In this document: positions 16,936 through 26,314 of the stretch, in pieces | Position numbering within the stretch: position 1 is the stretch's first letter | Layout of the letters: every line of letters starts with the position of its first letter | Source of the DNA: Algibacter miyuki | GTDB lineage: Bacteria > Bacteroidota > Bacteroidia > Flavobacteriales > Flavobacteriaceae | Length of the DNA: 64,000 bases | Direction: 5' to 3' (one strand) | Assembly (NCBI RefSeq): GCF_042427745.1 | Contig: NZ_JBHMFA010000005.1 | Notes under the pieces: model-generated | What the model was told of the DNA's origin: nothing | Seen by the model: only the letters and a program-made list of their open reading frames with translations | Databases searched by the model: none | Program-made: the position numbers and the translations under genes

Positions 16936-17931
16936 ATGGATAAAATAAACACTTATACTGTTTCAACACTTACTTCGCTTTACCCACAAAGTCTGACATC
17001 GACATTAGATGCTAAAATTATTTCACTTGAAGGTTTCTTTTTCGACAGGAAAGGTAAATTATATGGCGCCTGTTATTATGATGAATTACACGATAAAAAC
17101 AGGAAAAACAAAATTGCTTTACAACTAACACCCGATTTAAAATCACAACTCACCTCTGGGAATTATTATCAAATGGAAGGTTATATCCATAAGGGGCAAA
17201 ATATTACGTTAGATTCACGCGTGCCTGTCTTTTTTAGAACTACGAAAATATTAGAATATAAAGCTAAAGAGCAACTTATTTCTAAGGTGGAGTACGATAT
17301 CGTGCGTGAACGTTTCAATAGAGAATTTCCTGTAATACAAGATATTCTTTTAAATAAAATGCAAGAAGGAAGCCAACCTGTGTTAGATGTTATTACAGGT
17401 ATTCAATCTACGTCACAGGCCGATTATTTAAAACAGCTTCAAGATTATAAATACTATACTATTCGTCATAATAAATGTAATTTATCTTCAGAAGTTGAAT
17501 TAATAAAATTCATTAATAATTATAATTTTAGCGATACCGATATTTTGATTATTATGCGTGGAGGCGGGAGTGGCCTTGAAGTATTTAACCATATTGAATT
17601 ATGTAAAAAAGTCATTGAAATCCCCGTTCCTTTTATTACGGGAATTGGCCATGATGCCGATGTAACATTACTTCAAAAAGTATCTGATATGGGATTATCT
17701 ACACCCACTTCAGTTGGCGCATTTCTGCAAAAAATGGTTAATATTCATAAAGAACGAAAACGTCTCATTGAAGAAAAGGATACAGAATTACTAAATCTAA
17801 ATAAACAAGTTCTAAAAAACGAAGAAGCCTCTGCACAAATTATTAATCTTCAAAAGAAACGACTGAATCTTATATATATCATTCTAGTAATATTGTTAAT
17901 AGCTATTATAATCTTAATTTTTACAAAATAG
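16936..17931 (+). CDS. Membrane-anchored exonuclease VII large-subunit (XseA) homologue
   Basis: A 331-residue protein related to the exonuclease VII large subunit but not an ordinary XseA. Residues about 1-105 resemble the OB-fold. The catalytic domain keeps ITGIQSTSQADY (Asp163), IIMRGGGSG (Arg208), GIGHDADVT (His239, Asp242) and STPTSVGAF, so the residues matching the Asp/Arg/His/Asp set of XseA are all present. The long XseB-binding coiled coil of normal XseA (about 400-460 residues) is replaced by a short coiled coil (about 265-310) and a C-terminal membrane helix (312-329, all Ile/Leu/Val/Ala) ending FTK. No xseB lies next to it. It is a lone gene between terminators. A tail-anchored nuclease facing the cytosol is inferred; substrate and role are unknown. 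Confidence 0.75.
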   Translation: MDKINTYTVSTLTSLYPQSLTSTLDAKIISLEGFFFDRKGKLYGACYYDELHDKNRKNKIALQLTPDLKSQLTSGNYYQMEGYIHKGQNITLDSRVPVFFRTTKILEYKAKEQLISKVEYDIVRERFNREFPVIQDILLNKMQEGSQPVLDVITGIQSTSQADYLKQLQDYKYYTIRHNKCNLSSEVELIKFINNYNFSDTDILIIMRGGGSGLEVFNHIELCKKVIEIPVPFITGIGHDADVTLLQKVSDMGLSTPTSVGAFLQKMVNIHKERKRLIEEKDTELLNLNKQVLKNEEASAQIINLQKKRLNLIYIILVILLIAIIILIFTK

Positions 17932-17961
17932 AATAGCGGTGTCAATCATAAAAAAGAGCAC

Positions 17962-17995
17962 AAAAAAAGACTATCTCTTCAGATAGTCTTTTTTT
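17962..17995. terminator. Bidirectional terminator between XseA-like gene and yidC
   Basis: A 15-bp perfect stem (17962-17976 with 17981-17995, core GACTATCT) has a CTTC loop and A/T tracts on both sides. It serves the convergent genes ending at 17931 and 18015. Confidence 0.92.
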
Positions 17996-18014
17996 ATAAA
18001 TGAATAATTAAAAA

Positions 18015-19907
18015 TTATTTTTTACCCTTTTGAGCTTGTTTCTGCTTTTCAGCTTGCTCCATCATTTCAGCCATTTTTTTCTGAAAACGATTTTCTTTCT
18101 TAGGTTGTTTTTTCTTCTCTTGAATTTGAGCGTGAATTTTATCTTCATCTAAAATAAAATTCTTAATCACTAATATAATTCCGATACTAATTAAGTTCGA
18201 GATAAAGTAATATAAACTTAATCCTGACGCATAGTTGTTAAAGAAAAACAACATCATAATTGGAGAGAAATACATCATGTACTTCATCATTTTCCCCATA
18301 TCAGGCATACCTTCTTGTTGCGGTTGCGACGCCACTTGCTGCCCTGTTGTAAGTTGCATGTAAAAGAAAATAGCAACCGACGCTAATAACGGGAACAAAC
18401 TCACGTGATTTCCATAAAACGGAATGTGGAATGGTAAATCTGCAATAACATCATAAGATGATAAATCGTCTGCCCAAAGGAATGATTTTTGTCTTAAATC
18501 GAACGCCGAAGGAAAAAATTGAAACAAAGCATAGAATACAGGAAGCTGTACTAAAGCTGGTAAACAACCCGCCATAGGGCTTGCTCCTGCTTTGGTTTGC
18601 AACGCCATAGTTTCTTGTTGCGCTTTCATTTTATTGTCTTTATGCTTTTCACGAATAGCGTCTAATTCTGGTTTTAGAATTTTAAGTTTCGCTTGCGATA
18701 AAAACTGCTTGTATTGTACAAATGAAAGCATTAATTTAATTAAAACCGTCATGGCAATAATGGCAATTCCGTAAGGTAAAAAACCTGCTAAAAACGCGAA
18801 TAAAGGCGTAAAAATGTATCGGTTAATCCAACCGAAAAGCCCCCAACCAAATGGCACTAATTCGTCCAAATTACGATCGTAACCATTTACTACCTCAAAA
18901 TCGTTTGGTCCAAAGTAGAAATCCATAGACTGGCTAATCTCTCCAGCTTGTAATACAAATGGCATTTTAGCATCGAAACTTTTAGTATAAACAGTATCTA
19001 TAGCTTCGTCATCAACCAAGTTTTCTGATTTAATTTGTGCTGTTTTAAACGGAGCGTCTGTTAATAATACAGATGAAAAGAAATGCTGTTTGTAACCTAT
19101 CCAGGTTACATCTTCCAAATCTTCATCAGTATCACGAGCGCCTGTGTAATTAGCTTTCCCGCCCTCGTATTCGTAATGAATATCAGTATACCTGTTTTCG
19201 TAAGAAATACTTTTTGCATGACGGTATCCCTTTAAGCTCCAATCTAAATTAACGGCTTGTGATCCATTAATAACATCGGCTAAACCTTGAGAACGTACCG
19301 TGAAATCCATCATGTAATCGTTAGGTTTTAACTCGTAACGATATTCTAAAAACTTAGATTCCGACACTTTAAGTTTCATGGAAACAATCGTGTTTTCGCC
19401 GTTTTTAGTTACAGATGGCACAAAATATAAATCTTTTGTATTTAAAATTCGGCTATCGGTAGTTCCAAAATTAATATTGAAACCGGAATTTTTGTTTTTT
19501 ATTAAATAGATAGGAAGCGAATCGTAGTTTACAAACTTTTTAAGTTTTAACTCCGACAGGTATCCTCCTTTATTATTAAACTTTAACGTAAAAACATCTG
19601 TTTCTACAAGTGTTTCTTTATCCGAAGCTTGTGATGCTGCATAAGCAAACGCACCAAATTTATTTTGAAGAGCAATTAATTGAAGTGAATCGGAAACACC
19701 TTCAATCTTAAAATCATCTGCAGAAACAACTTTAGTATCTGCTTGAGATGCTGTATTATTTTCAACTGCAAGTTGTTCTTGTTTTGCTTTTTCTTGGGCT
19801 TCAAGCTCTTCTGGAGTAGGTTGGTTTTGCCAAAGCATGTAAGCTAATATTCCGAAAATCAGTACAAAACCAATGATCGAATTAAGGTCTAATTTTTTTT
19901 CTTCCAT
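18015..19907 (-). CDS. yidC: Membrane protein insertase YidC
   Basis: A 630-residue YidC/Oxa1 insertase of the Gram-negative type. The N-terminal helix (about residues 9-24) is followed by a large periplasmic beta-domain (to about 340), then the insertase core of five helices beginning GWINRYIFTPLFAFLAGFLP. The core includes KLMLSFVQYKQFLSQAKLK, the Pro-rich MAGCLPALVQLPVFYALFQF and a last helix SLYYFISNLISIGIILV. The C-terminal tail is highly basic and Gln-rich (KKQPKKENRFQKK), which probably contacts ribosomes. YidC inserts and folds inner-membrane proteins alone or with SecYEG. It lies 84 bp after pyrG on the same strand, the usual flavobacterial order. An imperfect 11-bp hairpin (19921-19931 with 19943-19953) lies in that gap. 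Confidence 0.97.
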   Translation of the reverse strand: MEEKKLDLNSIIGFVLIFGILAYMLWQNQPTPEELEAQEKAKQEQLAVENNTASQADTKVVSADDFKIEGVSDSLQLIALQNKFGAFAYAASQASDKETLVETDVFTLKFNNKGGYLSELKLKKFVNYDSLPIYLIKNKNSGFNINFGTTDSRILNTKDLYFVPSVTKNGENTIVSMKLKVSESKFLEYRYELKPNDYMMDFTVRSQGLADVINGSQAVNLDWSLKGYRHAKSISYENRYTDIHYEYEGGKANYTGARDTDEDLEDVTWIGYKQHFFSSVLLTDAPFKTAQIKSENLVDDEAIDTVYTKSFDAKMPFVLQAGEISQSMDFYFGPNDFEVVNGYDRNLDELVPFGWGLFGWINRYIFTPLFAFLAGFLPYGIAIIAMTVLIKLMLSFVQYKQFLSQAKLKILKPELDAIREKHKDNKMKAQQETMALQTKAGASPMAGCLPALVQLPVFYALFQFFPSAFDLRQKSFLWADDLSSYDVIADLPFHIPFYGNHVSLFPLLASVAIFFYMQLTTGQQVASQPQQEGMPDMGKMMKYMMYFSPIMMLFFFNNYASGLSLYYFISNLISIGIILVIKNFILDEDKIHAQIQEKKKQPKKENRFQKKMAEMMEQAEKQKQAQKGKK

Positions 19908-19991
19908 CTATTTAAATTTTAGACCCGATAAATTTCAGCAACTTATCAGGTCTTGTATAATCGTTTAGTTTTTAACTCAAAAAACTATCCA

Positions 19992-21635
19992 CTAATCGTT
20001 TTGTGCCATCTTGGCGCTTTTTTGTTTTTTATTAAAATTCAATCCTGCTTTTACAAAAGCTACAAATAATGGATGTGGATTGGCCACTGTACTTTTATAT
20101 TCTGGGTGATATTGCACACCTATAAACCATGGGTGTTCTGGAATTTCAACAATTTCTACTAAGCCTGTTTCAGGGTTTAAACCTGTAGCTTTCATACCAG
20201 CAGCTTCAATTTGTTCTTTGTAATCACTATTGAATTCATAACGGTGTCTGTGACGTTCGCTAATACTTTCGGCTTTATAAATATCACGAATGGCTGAGCC
20301 AATTTTTAAATCGCAATCCCAAGCACCTAAACGCATGGTTCCTCCTTTATCAGTAATGCTTTTTTGTTCTTCCATTAAATTAATCACCGGACTCTTAGTA
20401 TCTGGACTCATTTCAATAGAATCGGCATCTTCAATTTTAAGTACGTTTCTAGCAAATTCAATTACTGCCATTTGCATACCTAAACAAATTCCGAAGAATG
20501 GCACATTATTTTCACGTACATATTTTACAGCATCAATTTTACCTTCAATACCACGCTCTCCAAATCCTGGAGCTACCAAAACACCGTCTAAATGACCTAG
20601 TTTTAATTTTGCATTATCATGATTTATATATTCTGAATGCACAGATTCTATATTCACTTTCACTTCATTAACAGCGCCTGCATGAATAAAAGCTTCTAAA
20701 ATAGATTTATATGAATCTTGAAGTTCTACATATTTCCCAATTAAACCAATAGTGATTTCGTATTTTGGGTTTTTATGACGGTGCACAAATTCGTTCCATT
20801 TTGAAATATCTGGAACAATGCTTTTTAAGTTTAATTTTTTAAGCACCACTTTATCCAAACCTTCTTCTAACATTAAGTTAGGCACATCGTAAATAGTAGA
20901 TGCATCAATAGATTGAATAACAGCTTCTTCTTTAACATTACAGAATAAAGCTAATTTTCGGCGTAATTCTTTTGGTAATTGATGTTCGGTTCTACACACC
21001 AAAATATCGGCCTGTACTCCACTTTCCATCAATGTTTTTACACTGTGTTGCGTAGGTTTTGTTTTTAATTCGCCAGCTGCCGATAAATAAGGGACTAAAG
21101 TTAAATGAATAACAATACCGTTATTTTCGCCTAAATCCCAACGTAATTGACGCACAGCTTCAATGTATGGTAACGATTCGATATCTCCAACAGTTCCACC
21201 AATTTCAGTAATTACAATATCATAATCCCCCGATTTCCCGAGCATTTGGATACGTTCCTTAATTTCATCTGTAATATGAGGTACAACCTGAACGGTTTTT
21301 CCTAAAAACTCACCACGGCGTTCTTTTTGAATAACGCTTTGGTATATACGTCCTGTAGTTACATTGTTAGCCTGACTTGTTGGCACGTTTAAAAAACGTT
21401 CGTAGTGTCCTAAATCTAAATCCGTTTCAGCACCATCCTCAGTCACATAGCATTCGCCATGTTCGTACGGGTTTAAAGTCCCAGGATCGACATTGATATA
21501 CGGATCTAATTTTTGAATAGTTACTCTATAGCCTTGTGCTTGTAGAAGTTTTGCGAGCGATGCCGCGATAATCCCTTTTCCGAGGGATGATGTAACCCCA
21601 CCGGTTACGAAAATGTATTTTGCTGTAGTTGTCAT
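19992..21635 (-). CDS. pyrG: CTP synthase
   Basis: A 547-residue CTP synthase, which aminates UTP to CTP with glutamine and ATP. The synthetase domain opens with KYIFVTGGVTSSLGKGIIAA (P-loop) and carries LDPYINVDPGTLNPYEHGE and EIGGTVGDIESLPY. The class I glutamine amidotransferase domain has the nucleophile Cys in FFGICLGMQ and the His/Glu pair in GVQYHPEYKS. The C-terminus carries a short basic extension after the GATase domain (NKKQKSAKMAQND). Length is normal. yidC follows, so the pair is likely cotranscribed. Confidence 0.98.
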   Translation of the reverse strand: MTTTAKYIFVTGGVTSSLGKGIIAASLAKLLQAQGYRVTIQKLDPYINVDPGTLNPYEHGECYVTEDGAETDLDLGHYERFLNVPTSQANNVTTGRIYQSVIQKERRGEFLGKTVQVVPHITDEIKERIQMLGKSGDYDIVITEIGGTVGDIESLPYIEAVRQLRWDLGENNGIVIHLTLVPYLSAAGELKTKPTQHSVKTLMESGVQADILVCRTEHQLPKELRRKLALFCNVKEEAVIQSIDASTIYDVPNLMLEEGLDKVVLKKLNLKSIVPDISKWNEFVHRHKNPKYEITIGLIGKYVELQDSYKSILEAFIHAGAVNEVKVNIESVHSEYINHDNAKLKLGHLDGVLVAPGFGERGIEGKIDAVKYVRENNVPFFGICLGMQMAVIEFARNVLKIEDADSIEMSPDTKSPVINLMEEQKSITDKGGTMRLGAWDCDLKIGSAIRDIYKAESISERHRHRYEFNSDYKEQIEAAGMKATGLNPETGLVEIVEIPEHPWFIGVQYHPEYKSTVANPHPLFVAFVKAGLNFNKKQKSAKMAQND

Positions 21636-21772
21636 GTTGCGCTTATAAACGCAGGCAAATTTACAAAATTTAAATAGTTATTAGGGAATTGTTTTCGCCT
21701 TATTTAAGCCGATGTTGTTAAAATTCGTTTTATCGATTTTATAAAGATGAATTACCCCGATAAAACCAACGA

Positions 21773-22000
21773 TTATTTTGGATATCGCTTTTGTATATTT
21801 CGGATTAAATCTTCTAGGCCATTCAATTTTAACTCGTAAACTTGCGTTAGCATATCGCCTAATTTTCCCTTCGGAAAGCCCTTGTTATGGTACCAAACCA
21901 CGTAATACTCCGGCAAATCGATTAAATATCGTCCTTCATATTTTCCGAAAGGCATTCTTGTATGCGCAAGTGTAATTAAAAATTGTTTATCTGGAGTCAC
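21773..22000 (-). CDS. DUF3820 family protein
   Basis: A 75-residue protein that begins at GTG (22000). No in-frame ATG lies between it and an upstream stop, and the next Met is at residue 16, inside the conserved core. The core TRMPFGKYEGRYLIDLPEYY followed by KGFPKGKLGDML is the DUF3820 signature (putative quorum-sensing-regulated virulence factor family in some annotations, with no proven role). It is small, soluble and basic at the C-terminus. It lies 11 bp after the DUF922 gene, so it probably belongs to the same transcript. Confidence 0.85.
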   Translation of the reverse strand: MTPDKQFLITLAHTRMPFGKYEGRYLIDLPEYYVVWYHNKGFPKGKLGDMLTQVYELKLNGLEDLIRNIQKRYPK

Positions 22001-22011
22001 AGTGAATATTC

Positions 22012-22542
22012 TTATTTATAATTTGATAATTTACGAAGTTCTTCTTCCACAAAAGCTTCCCAGTGTTTTTGAATGTCAATATTTTGAGAATGATTCGTTT
22101 CCGCATCGTATTGTTTCTGTGCTACATCTAGCGCTTTTACCGTATTTTGATAAAGCCAACGCAGCTCTTTCTTAATATCTTTTGAAACCTCCAATTTAGC
22201 AATATTAAGCTTTAATTTTCGAGAGTACAATTCGGTTAAATCAAAATGTAATTGCTCATGCGCTAAAACACCTCTATTAACGTCTTTTGGCTTACACCAC
22301 GATTCTTCGGGATAAAAATAGGCAAACACATCTGTTGAAAAACTTACAATTTCTTTATTGAACTCCTTTACTGAAAACCCAAATGAAATACCTGATGCTG
22401 TTTCTGCAACAGCATCAGAACTCAATCTTGGTTTTGCTTTAAAATCATCCCAAGACAACTTATAATCTTGTTGCCAAACAATAGTTGGCTTGTCTTGTTG
22501 AATGTTAAAAAAACATATTAATATGAATAAAATTCTAATCAT
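22012..22542 (-). CDS. DUF922 secreted metalloprotease-like protein
   Basis: A 176-residue exported protein with a short N-terminal signal (MIRILFILICFF). The zinc-protease motif HEQLHFDLTE is at residues 95-104 (His95, Glu96, His99, Glu104), preceded by RGVLA. The KLSWDDFKAKP segment near residue 28 is typical of DUF922, a family predicted to be Zn-dependent peptidases. The product should be periplasmic. It lies between the LysM chimera and DUF3820 on the minus strand (54 bp and 11 bp gaps). Confidence 0.87.
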   Translation of the reverse strand: MIRILFILICFFNIQQDKPTIVWQQDYKLSWDDFKAKPRLSSDAVAETASGISFGFSVKEFNKEIVSFSTDVFAYFYPEESWCKPKDVNRGVLAHEQLHFDLTELYSRKLKLNIAKLEVSKDIKKELRWLYQNTVKALDVAQKQYDAETNHSQNIDIQKHWEAFVEEELRKLSNYK

Positions 22543-22596
22543 AATTCAATTAAAGAAAAATAGCTTATCCAGAAAAACGATTAGAACGCCAACCTA

Positions 22597-24519
22597 TTAC
22601 TTCACCTCTACAATACGTAAATTTTCGTGTTTTACTAGGTAGATGGTATCATTATAATAACCACCTGTTAAGTTCTTTTTGTATGCAAATTTACTTTCAA
22701 CATATTCTGTTAAAGGTGAATCGTTAACCGACTGGTACAAATCTTGAGAAGTTACCAAACGTAGCACCACATCCATAGTAACATCAAAACCACGAATGGC
22801 TCTTTTGTTAGGCGTTACATGGTATAGTTTTTCGTACTTTTTAATGAATGCATTATCACTTTCATCAGACCATTTTGAAATGGCTGCAAAATGAAAGTTT
22901 AATTTTGATAAATGTTCGTTAGATACTTGATCGTCTTCAAAAGCATCGTTCATATCTGTAGTTACTAAAGTGATTTTTGAATTTAAAGCCCCCTCATTCG
23001 ATTTTATCTCCGAAGCCAATAAACTAGTAACATTAGAAACAAATCCAGGGTTGCTTGTTTCTAGAAACACCACATTATTTCCGCTTTTTAAAGCTCCACT
23101 AATATCGCCAACAAGCACATAATTTTCATCTTGACCATTTTTGTTTTTTCTAGAATAAACGATAGTAGATTTACTAAACAAACGCTTTAACTCATTCGCT
23201 CTAGCAATATTTTTAGAATCGGCAACAATAATGATATTTTGAGCCAAACTATCAGATTTCACATAGTTTACAACCTTATCCATAAACATATTAGTGTTCG
23301 CTCTAGATTGAAAAACATTAGAACGTAACTGTAAACCCGTTCCAATTGGAGACACTACAGGTACATTATATCGTTCTAATTCAGAAGCTACTTTAGCAAA
23401 TGTTTTTGGTGTTAATGGCCCAATAACCGCATCTACATTTTCAAAATTATTTTCGTTTAAAATGCGAGACACTTCGCTCACTTCATACTTCGTATCGTAA
23501 ACATCCGCTTTAAGTGAAATACCTAATGATTTTAATGAATCTATAGCCATTAAAACTCCCGAATGAAAATCTAAAGAAGCGTTTAAGTAAGGATCATTAT
23601 TAATGCTACGTTTAGTATCTTCAGTGGCACCAAATTCTACACGGTTTAATCTAAACGGTAGCATAATAGCAATATGTTTGGTGTTATAATCTTTAATTTT
23701 TAATTTTAAATCAGATCGCTCACCATCGTGATTAGATTCACCTGGTAAATTCGTGTTTCCTTGTGGTGTTTTTAAAATCATGCCAGCTTTTAGACCCAAT
23801 TCTTTTAACTCAGGATTTAAAGTTTCTAATTGATCTTGTGTTAAACCTAATTTCAACTTAAGACGGTAAAAACCTTCTTTTGGCAACACTTTATAGTAGC
23901 CGTAAGTTTCGTCTACAACTTTAATTTCTTCTTTTTCAATATTAGGCACGTAAATTTTTTGCCCTTCTTGTAGCACATTACCCATTTTTGGATTAAGCGC
24001 TTCTAATTCATCTACAGTAATACCAAATTTATAAGCAATACGCCATTTTCCTTCCTTAGCTTTAACTAAATATGTTTTACCGGTGTTAGCCTCTTCAACA
24101 ACTTCGGTTACCTTAAACACAGGGATTTGAAGCTTGTCGTTTTTACGTAAAGCATTAGCGTACAAAAACTTATTGTATTTTTTTATATCTTCTTCCGATA
24201 CATCGTACTTTTTAGATAAGCTATATAAAGTTTCCTTTCTTTTGGTTTTATGCGTTTTAAAACCAGATAATTCCTTTACCGTTGTTACCGTTGGTTTATT
24301 TGCTTTACCAATTGGAATAATTAAAATAGTGTTTGCTTTAAGTCCTTTTTTTGCATCAGGATTTAAGCCATAAATATCACTAGGTGTTACAAAATAGCGT
24401 TTTGAAATACTTTCCACAGTTTCACCATCTTTAACTTGGTGTGTGCTGAAATTCTGTGCGTTTAAGTTGCTAAAACTAAACAATAGCGTTAATAATAAAA
24501 CGGAAAAAAACTTACTCAT
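22597..24519 (-). CDS. LysM repeats fused to a periplasmic-binding-protein domain
   Basis: A 640-residue periplasmic protein with a signal peptide ending NLNAQ. Four LysM-like repeats follow, at about residues 25-68 (KDGETVESISKRYFVTPSDI), 90-135 (KRKETLYSLSKKYDVSEEDI), 152-192 (AKEGKWRIAYKFGITVDELE) and 207-252. From about residue 278 (KHIAIMLPFRLNRVEFG) to the end it has the type I periplasmic-binding/ANF-receptor fold, with VDAVIGPLTPKTFAKVASEL and RAIRGFDVTMDVVLRL. LysM binds peptidoglycan glycan chains, so the binding lobe would be held at the wall. No ABC permease is adjacent, so a sensor or scaffold role is more likely than transport. It lies downstream of guaA but behind a terminator. 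Confidence 0.88.
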   Translation of the reverse strand: MSKFFSVLLLTLLFSFSNLNAQNFSTHQVKDGETVESISKRYFVTPSDIYGLNPDAKKGLKANTILIIPIGKANKPTVTTVKELSGFKTHKTKRKETLYSLSKKYDVSEEDIKKYNKFLYANALRKNDKLQIPVFKVTEVVEEANTGKTYLVKAKEGKWRIAYKFGITVDELEALNPKMGNVLQEGQKIYVPNIEKEEIKVVDETYGYYKVLPKEGFYRLKLKLGLTQDQLETLNPELKELGLKAGMILKTPQGNTNLPGESNHDGERSDLKLKIKDYNTKHIAIMLPFRLNRVEFGATEDTKRSINNDPYLNASLDFHSGVLMAIDSLKSLGISLKADVYDTKYEVSEVSRILNENNFENVDAVIGPLTPKTFAKVASELERYNVPVVSPIGTGLQLRSNVFQSRANTNMFMDKVVNYVKSDSLAQNIIIVADSKNIARANELKRLFSKSTIVYSRKNKNGQDENYVLVGDISGALKSGNNVVFLETSNPGFVSNVTSLLASEIKSNEGALNSKITLVTTDMNDAFEDDQVSNEHLSKLNFHFAAISKWSDESDNAFIKKYEKLYHVTPNKRAIRGFDVTMDVVLRLVTSQDLYQSVNDSPLTEYVESKFAYKKNLTGGYYNDTIYLVKHENLRIVEVK

Positions 24520-24633
24520 TTAATTTGTTTTTAAGTTACCTAAAGGTGGTTTATTTCTGTGTTGCATATAGCGTGCCAAAACAATACCATTAACTTTAAG
24601 TTTAATCGTTATAGGAATATACGTTCCTTTTAC

Positions 24634-24676
24634 AAAAAACAGCTAACTACACCAAAATATTGCAGTGCAGTTAGCT
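24634..24676 (-). terminator. Terminator of guaA
   Basis: An AGCTAACT/AGTTAGCT stem (24641-24648 with 24669-24676) is extended by CAC/GTG across one mismatch. On the minus strand it is followed by GTTTTTTG. It separates guaA from the LysM gene. Confidence 0.65.
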
Positions 24677-24719
24677 ATTTTAAAAATTATACTCAATAAT
24701 ACAAATACCGTAGTGGTAT

Positions 24720-26255
24720 TTATTCCCACTCAATAGTTGCTGGTGGCTTCGAGCTTATATCATAAACCACACGGTTTACACCTTTTACCTTATTTATAAT
24801 ATCGTTTGATGTTTTTTGAAGAAACTCGTATGGTAAATTCACCCAATCGGCCGTCATACCATCCGTACTTTCTACGGCTCTAAGTGCCACACATTTTTCG
24901 TATGTACGCTCGTCGCCCATAACACCTACGCTATTCACAGGCAATAACATAGCGCCTGCTTGCCACACCTTATCGTAAAGTCCCCATTCTTTTAAACCAT
25001 TAATAAAAATGGCATCAACTTCTTGAAGCATTTGTACTTTTTCGGCAGTAATATCACCCAAAATACGAATCCCTAAACCAGGACCAGGAAATGGATGACG
25101 TCCTAAAAGTTCAGGATCGATACCTAAAGTAGCACCAACGCGACGAACTTCATCTTTAAAAATAGCACGAAGTGGTTCTACAATTTTAAGTTTCATAAAA
25201 TCGGGTAATCCACCTACATTATGATGACTTTTTATAGTTGCTGAAGGCCCTCCAGTTGCCGAAACACTTTCGATTACATCTGGATAAATAGTCCCTTGGG
25301 CTAACCATTTTACATCGGTTAATTTATGTGCTTCATCATCAAAAACTTCAATGAAAGAATTACCTATCGCTTTACGTTTTAGTTCAGGATCCTCAAGACC
25401 TTTTAAAGCTTCAAGAAAACGTTCAGAAGCATCAACCCCTTTTACGTTAAGCCCCATACCTTCGTATTGTTTTAATACTGAAGAAAACTCATCTTTACGC
25501 AATAAACCGTTATTTACAAAAATGCAATATAAGTTTTCACCTATAGCTTTATTAAGTAAAACAGCAGCCACGGTAGAATCTACACCTCCTGATAAACCTA
25601 AAACCACTTTATCATTTCCTACTTTTTCTTTAATAGCCGCTACAGTTTCTTCAACAAAAGAATCTGGAGTCCAGTCTTGTTTTAAGTCTGCTATTTTTAC
25701 TAAAAAGTTTTCTAAAAGTTGTTTTCCGTCTGTAGAGTGATAAACTTCTGGGTGAAATTGAATAGCATAAGTGCTTTCGCCTTCAATTTTATAAGCCGCA
25801 TTTTTAACATCGTTTGTGCTTGCCAATAAAACACCATTTGTTGGTAAGCTTTTAATGGTATCGGAATGGCTCATCCAAACTTGGCTACCTTCGCTTAATG
25901 TTGCGAAAAATGGCTCATCGTTTTTAATGAATGATAAATTAGCACGTCCATACTCTCTTGTATTCGACGGCGCTACTTCACCACCCGAAAAATGGGCTAA
26001 ATATTGCGCACCGTAACATACGGCTAGCATCGGTTTTTTTCCTCTAATTTCTGATAAATCAGGATGTAAAGCATCTTCTCCTCTTACGGAATTTGGACTC
26101 CCTGAAAGAATCACTGCTTTGTAAGCATCAATATTAGTTGGAATTTTGTTAAATGGATGTATTTCGGAGTAAATGTTGAGTTCCCTAACTCGACGAGCAA
26201 TAAGTTGTGTGTATTGCGATCCGAAGTCTAAAATAAGTACCTTGTCATGTTGCAT
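24720..26255 (-). CDS. guaA: GMP synthase (glutamine-hydrolysing)
   Basis: A 511-residue enzyme that converts XMP to GMP with glutamine and ATP. The ATG at 26255 (MQHDKVLILDFGSQYTQLIA) is preferred; a TTG two codons upstream is also in frame. The class I amidotransferase domain has Cys80 in LAVCYGAQYLAHF and the His/Glu pair in AIQFHPEVYHS. The ATP-pyrophosphatase domain has the P-loop-like VVLGLSGGVDSTVAA. The dimerisation domain contains RHPFPGPGLGIRILG and ends PPATIEWE. It starts 59 bp after the PLP decarboxylase stop, so it may be transcribed with bshC and that gene. Confidence 0.98.
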   Translation of the reverse strand: MQHDKVLILDFGSQYTQLIARRVRELNIYSEIHPFNKIPTNIDAYKAVILSGSPNSVRGEDALHPDLSEIRGKKPMLAVCYGAQYLAHFSGGEVAPSNTREYGRANLSFIKNDEPFFATLSEGSQVWMSHSDTIKSLPTNGVLLASTNDVKNAAYKIEGESTYAIQFHPEVYHSTDGKQLLENFLVKIADLKQDWTPDSFVEETVAAIKEKVGNDKVVLGLSGGVDSTVAAVLLNKAIGENLYCIFVNNGLLRKDEFSSVLKQYEGMGLNVKGVDASERFLEALKGLEDPELKRKAIGNSFIEVFDDEAHKLTDVKWLAQGTIYPDVIESVSATGGPSATIKSHHNVGGLPDFMKLKIVEPLRAIFKDEVRRVGATLGIDPELLGRHPFPGPGLGIRILGDITAEKVQMLQEVDAIFINGLKEWGLYDKVWQAGAMLLPVNSVGVMGDERTYEKCVALRAVESTDGMTADWVNLPYEFLQKTSNDIINKVKGVNRVVYDISSKPPATIEWE

Positions 26256-26314
26256 GCGCAAAAATAACGATTGATTTTAAAATGACATATTAGGAACCCT
26301 ATTTTTTTTATTTT

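Noticed and set aside
19921..19953. Terminator between pyrG and yidC
   Set aside because: The 11-bp stem has a C-A mismatch and no T tract on the minus strand, so readthrough into yidC is more likely.
20290..20595. 101-codon frame antisense to pyrG
   Set aside because: Shadow of a highly conserved gene; no start context, domain or neighbour support.
25351..25740. 129-codon frame antisense to guaA
   Set aside because: Shadow frame with Ser/Lys-rich composition typical of antisense reading of AT-rich coding DNA.
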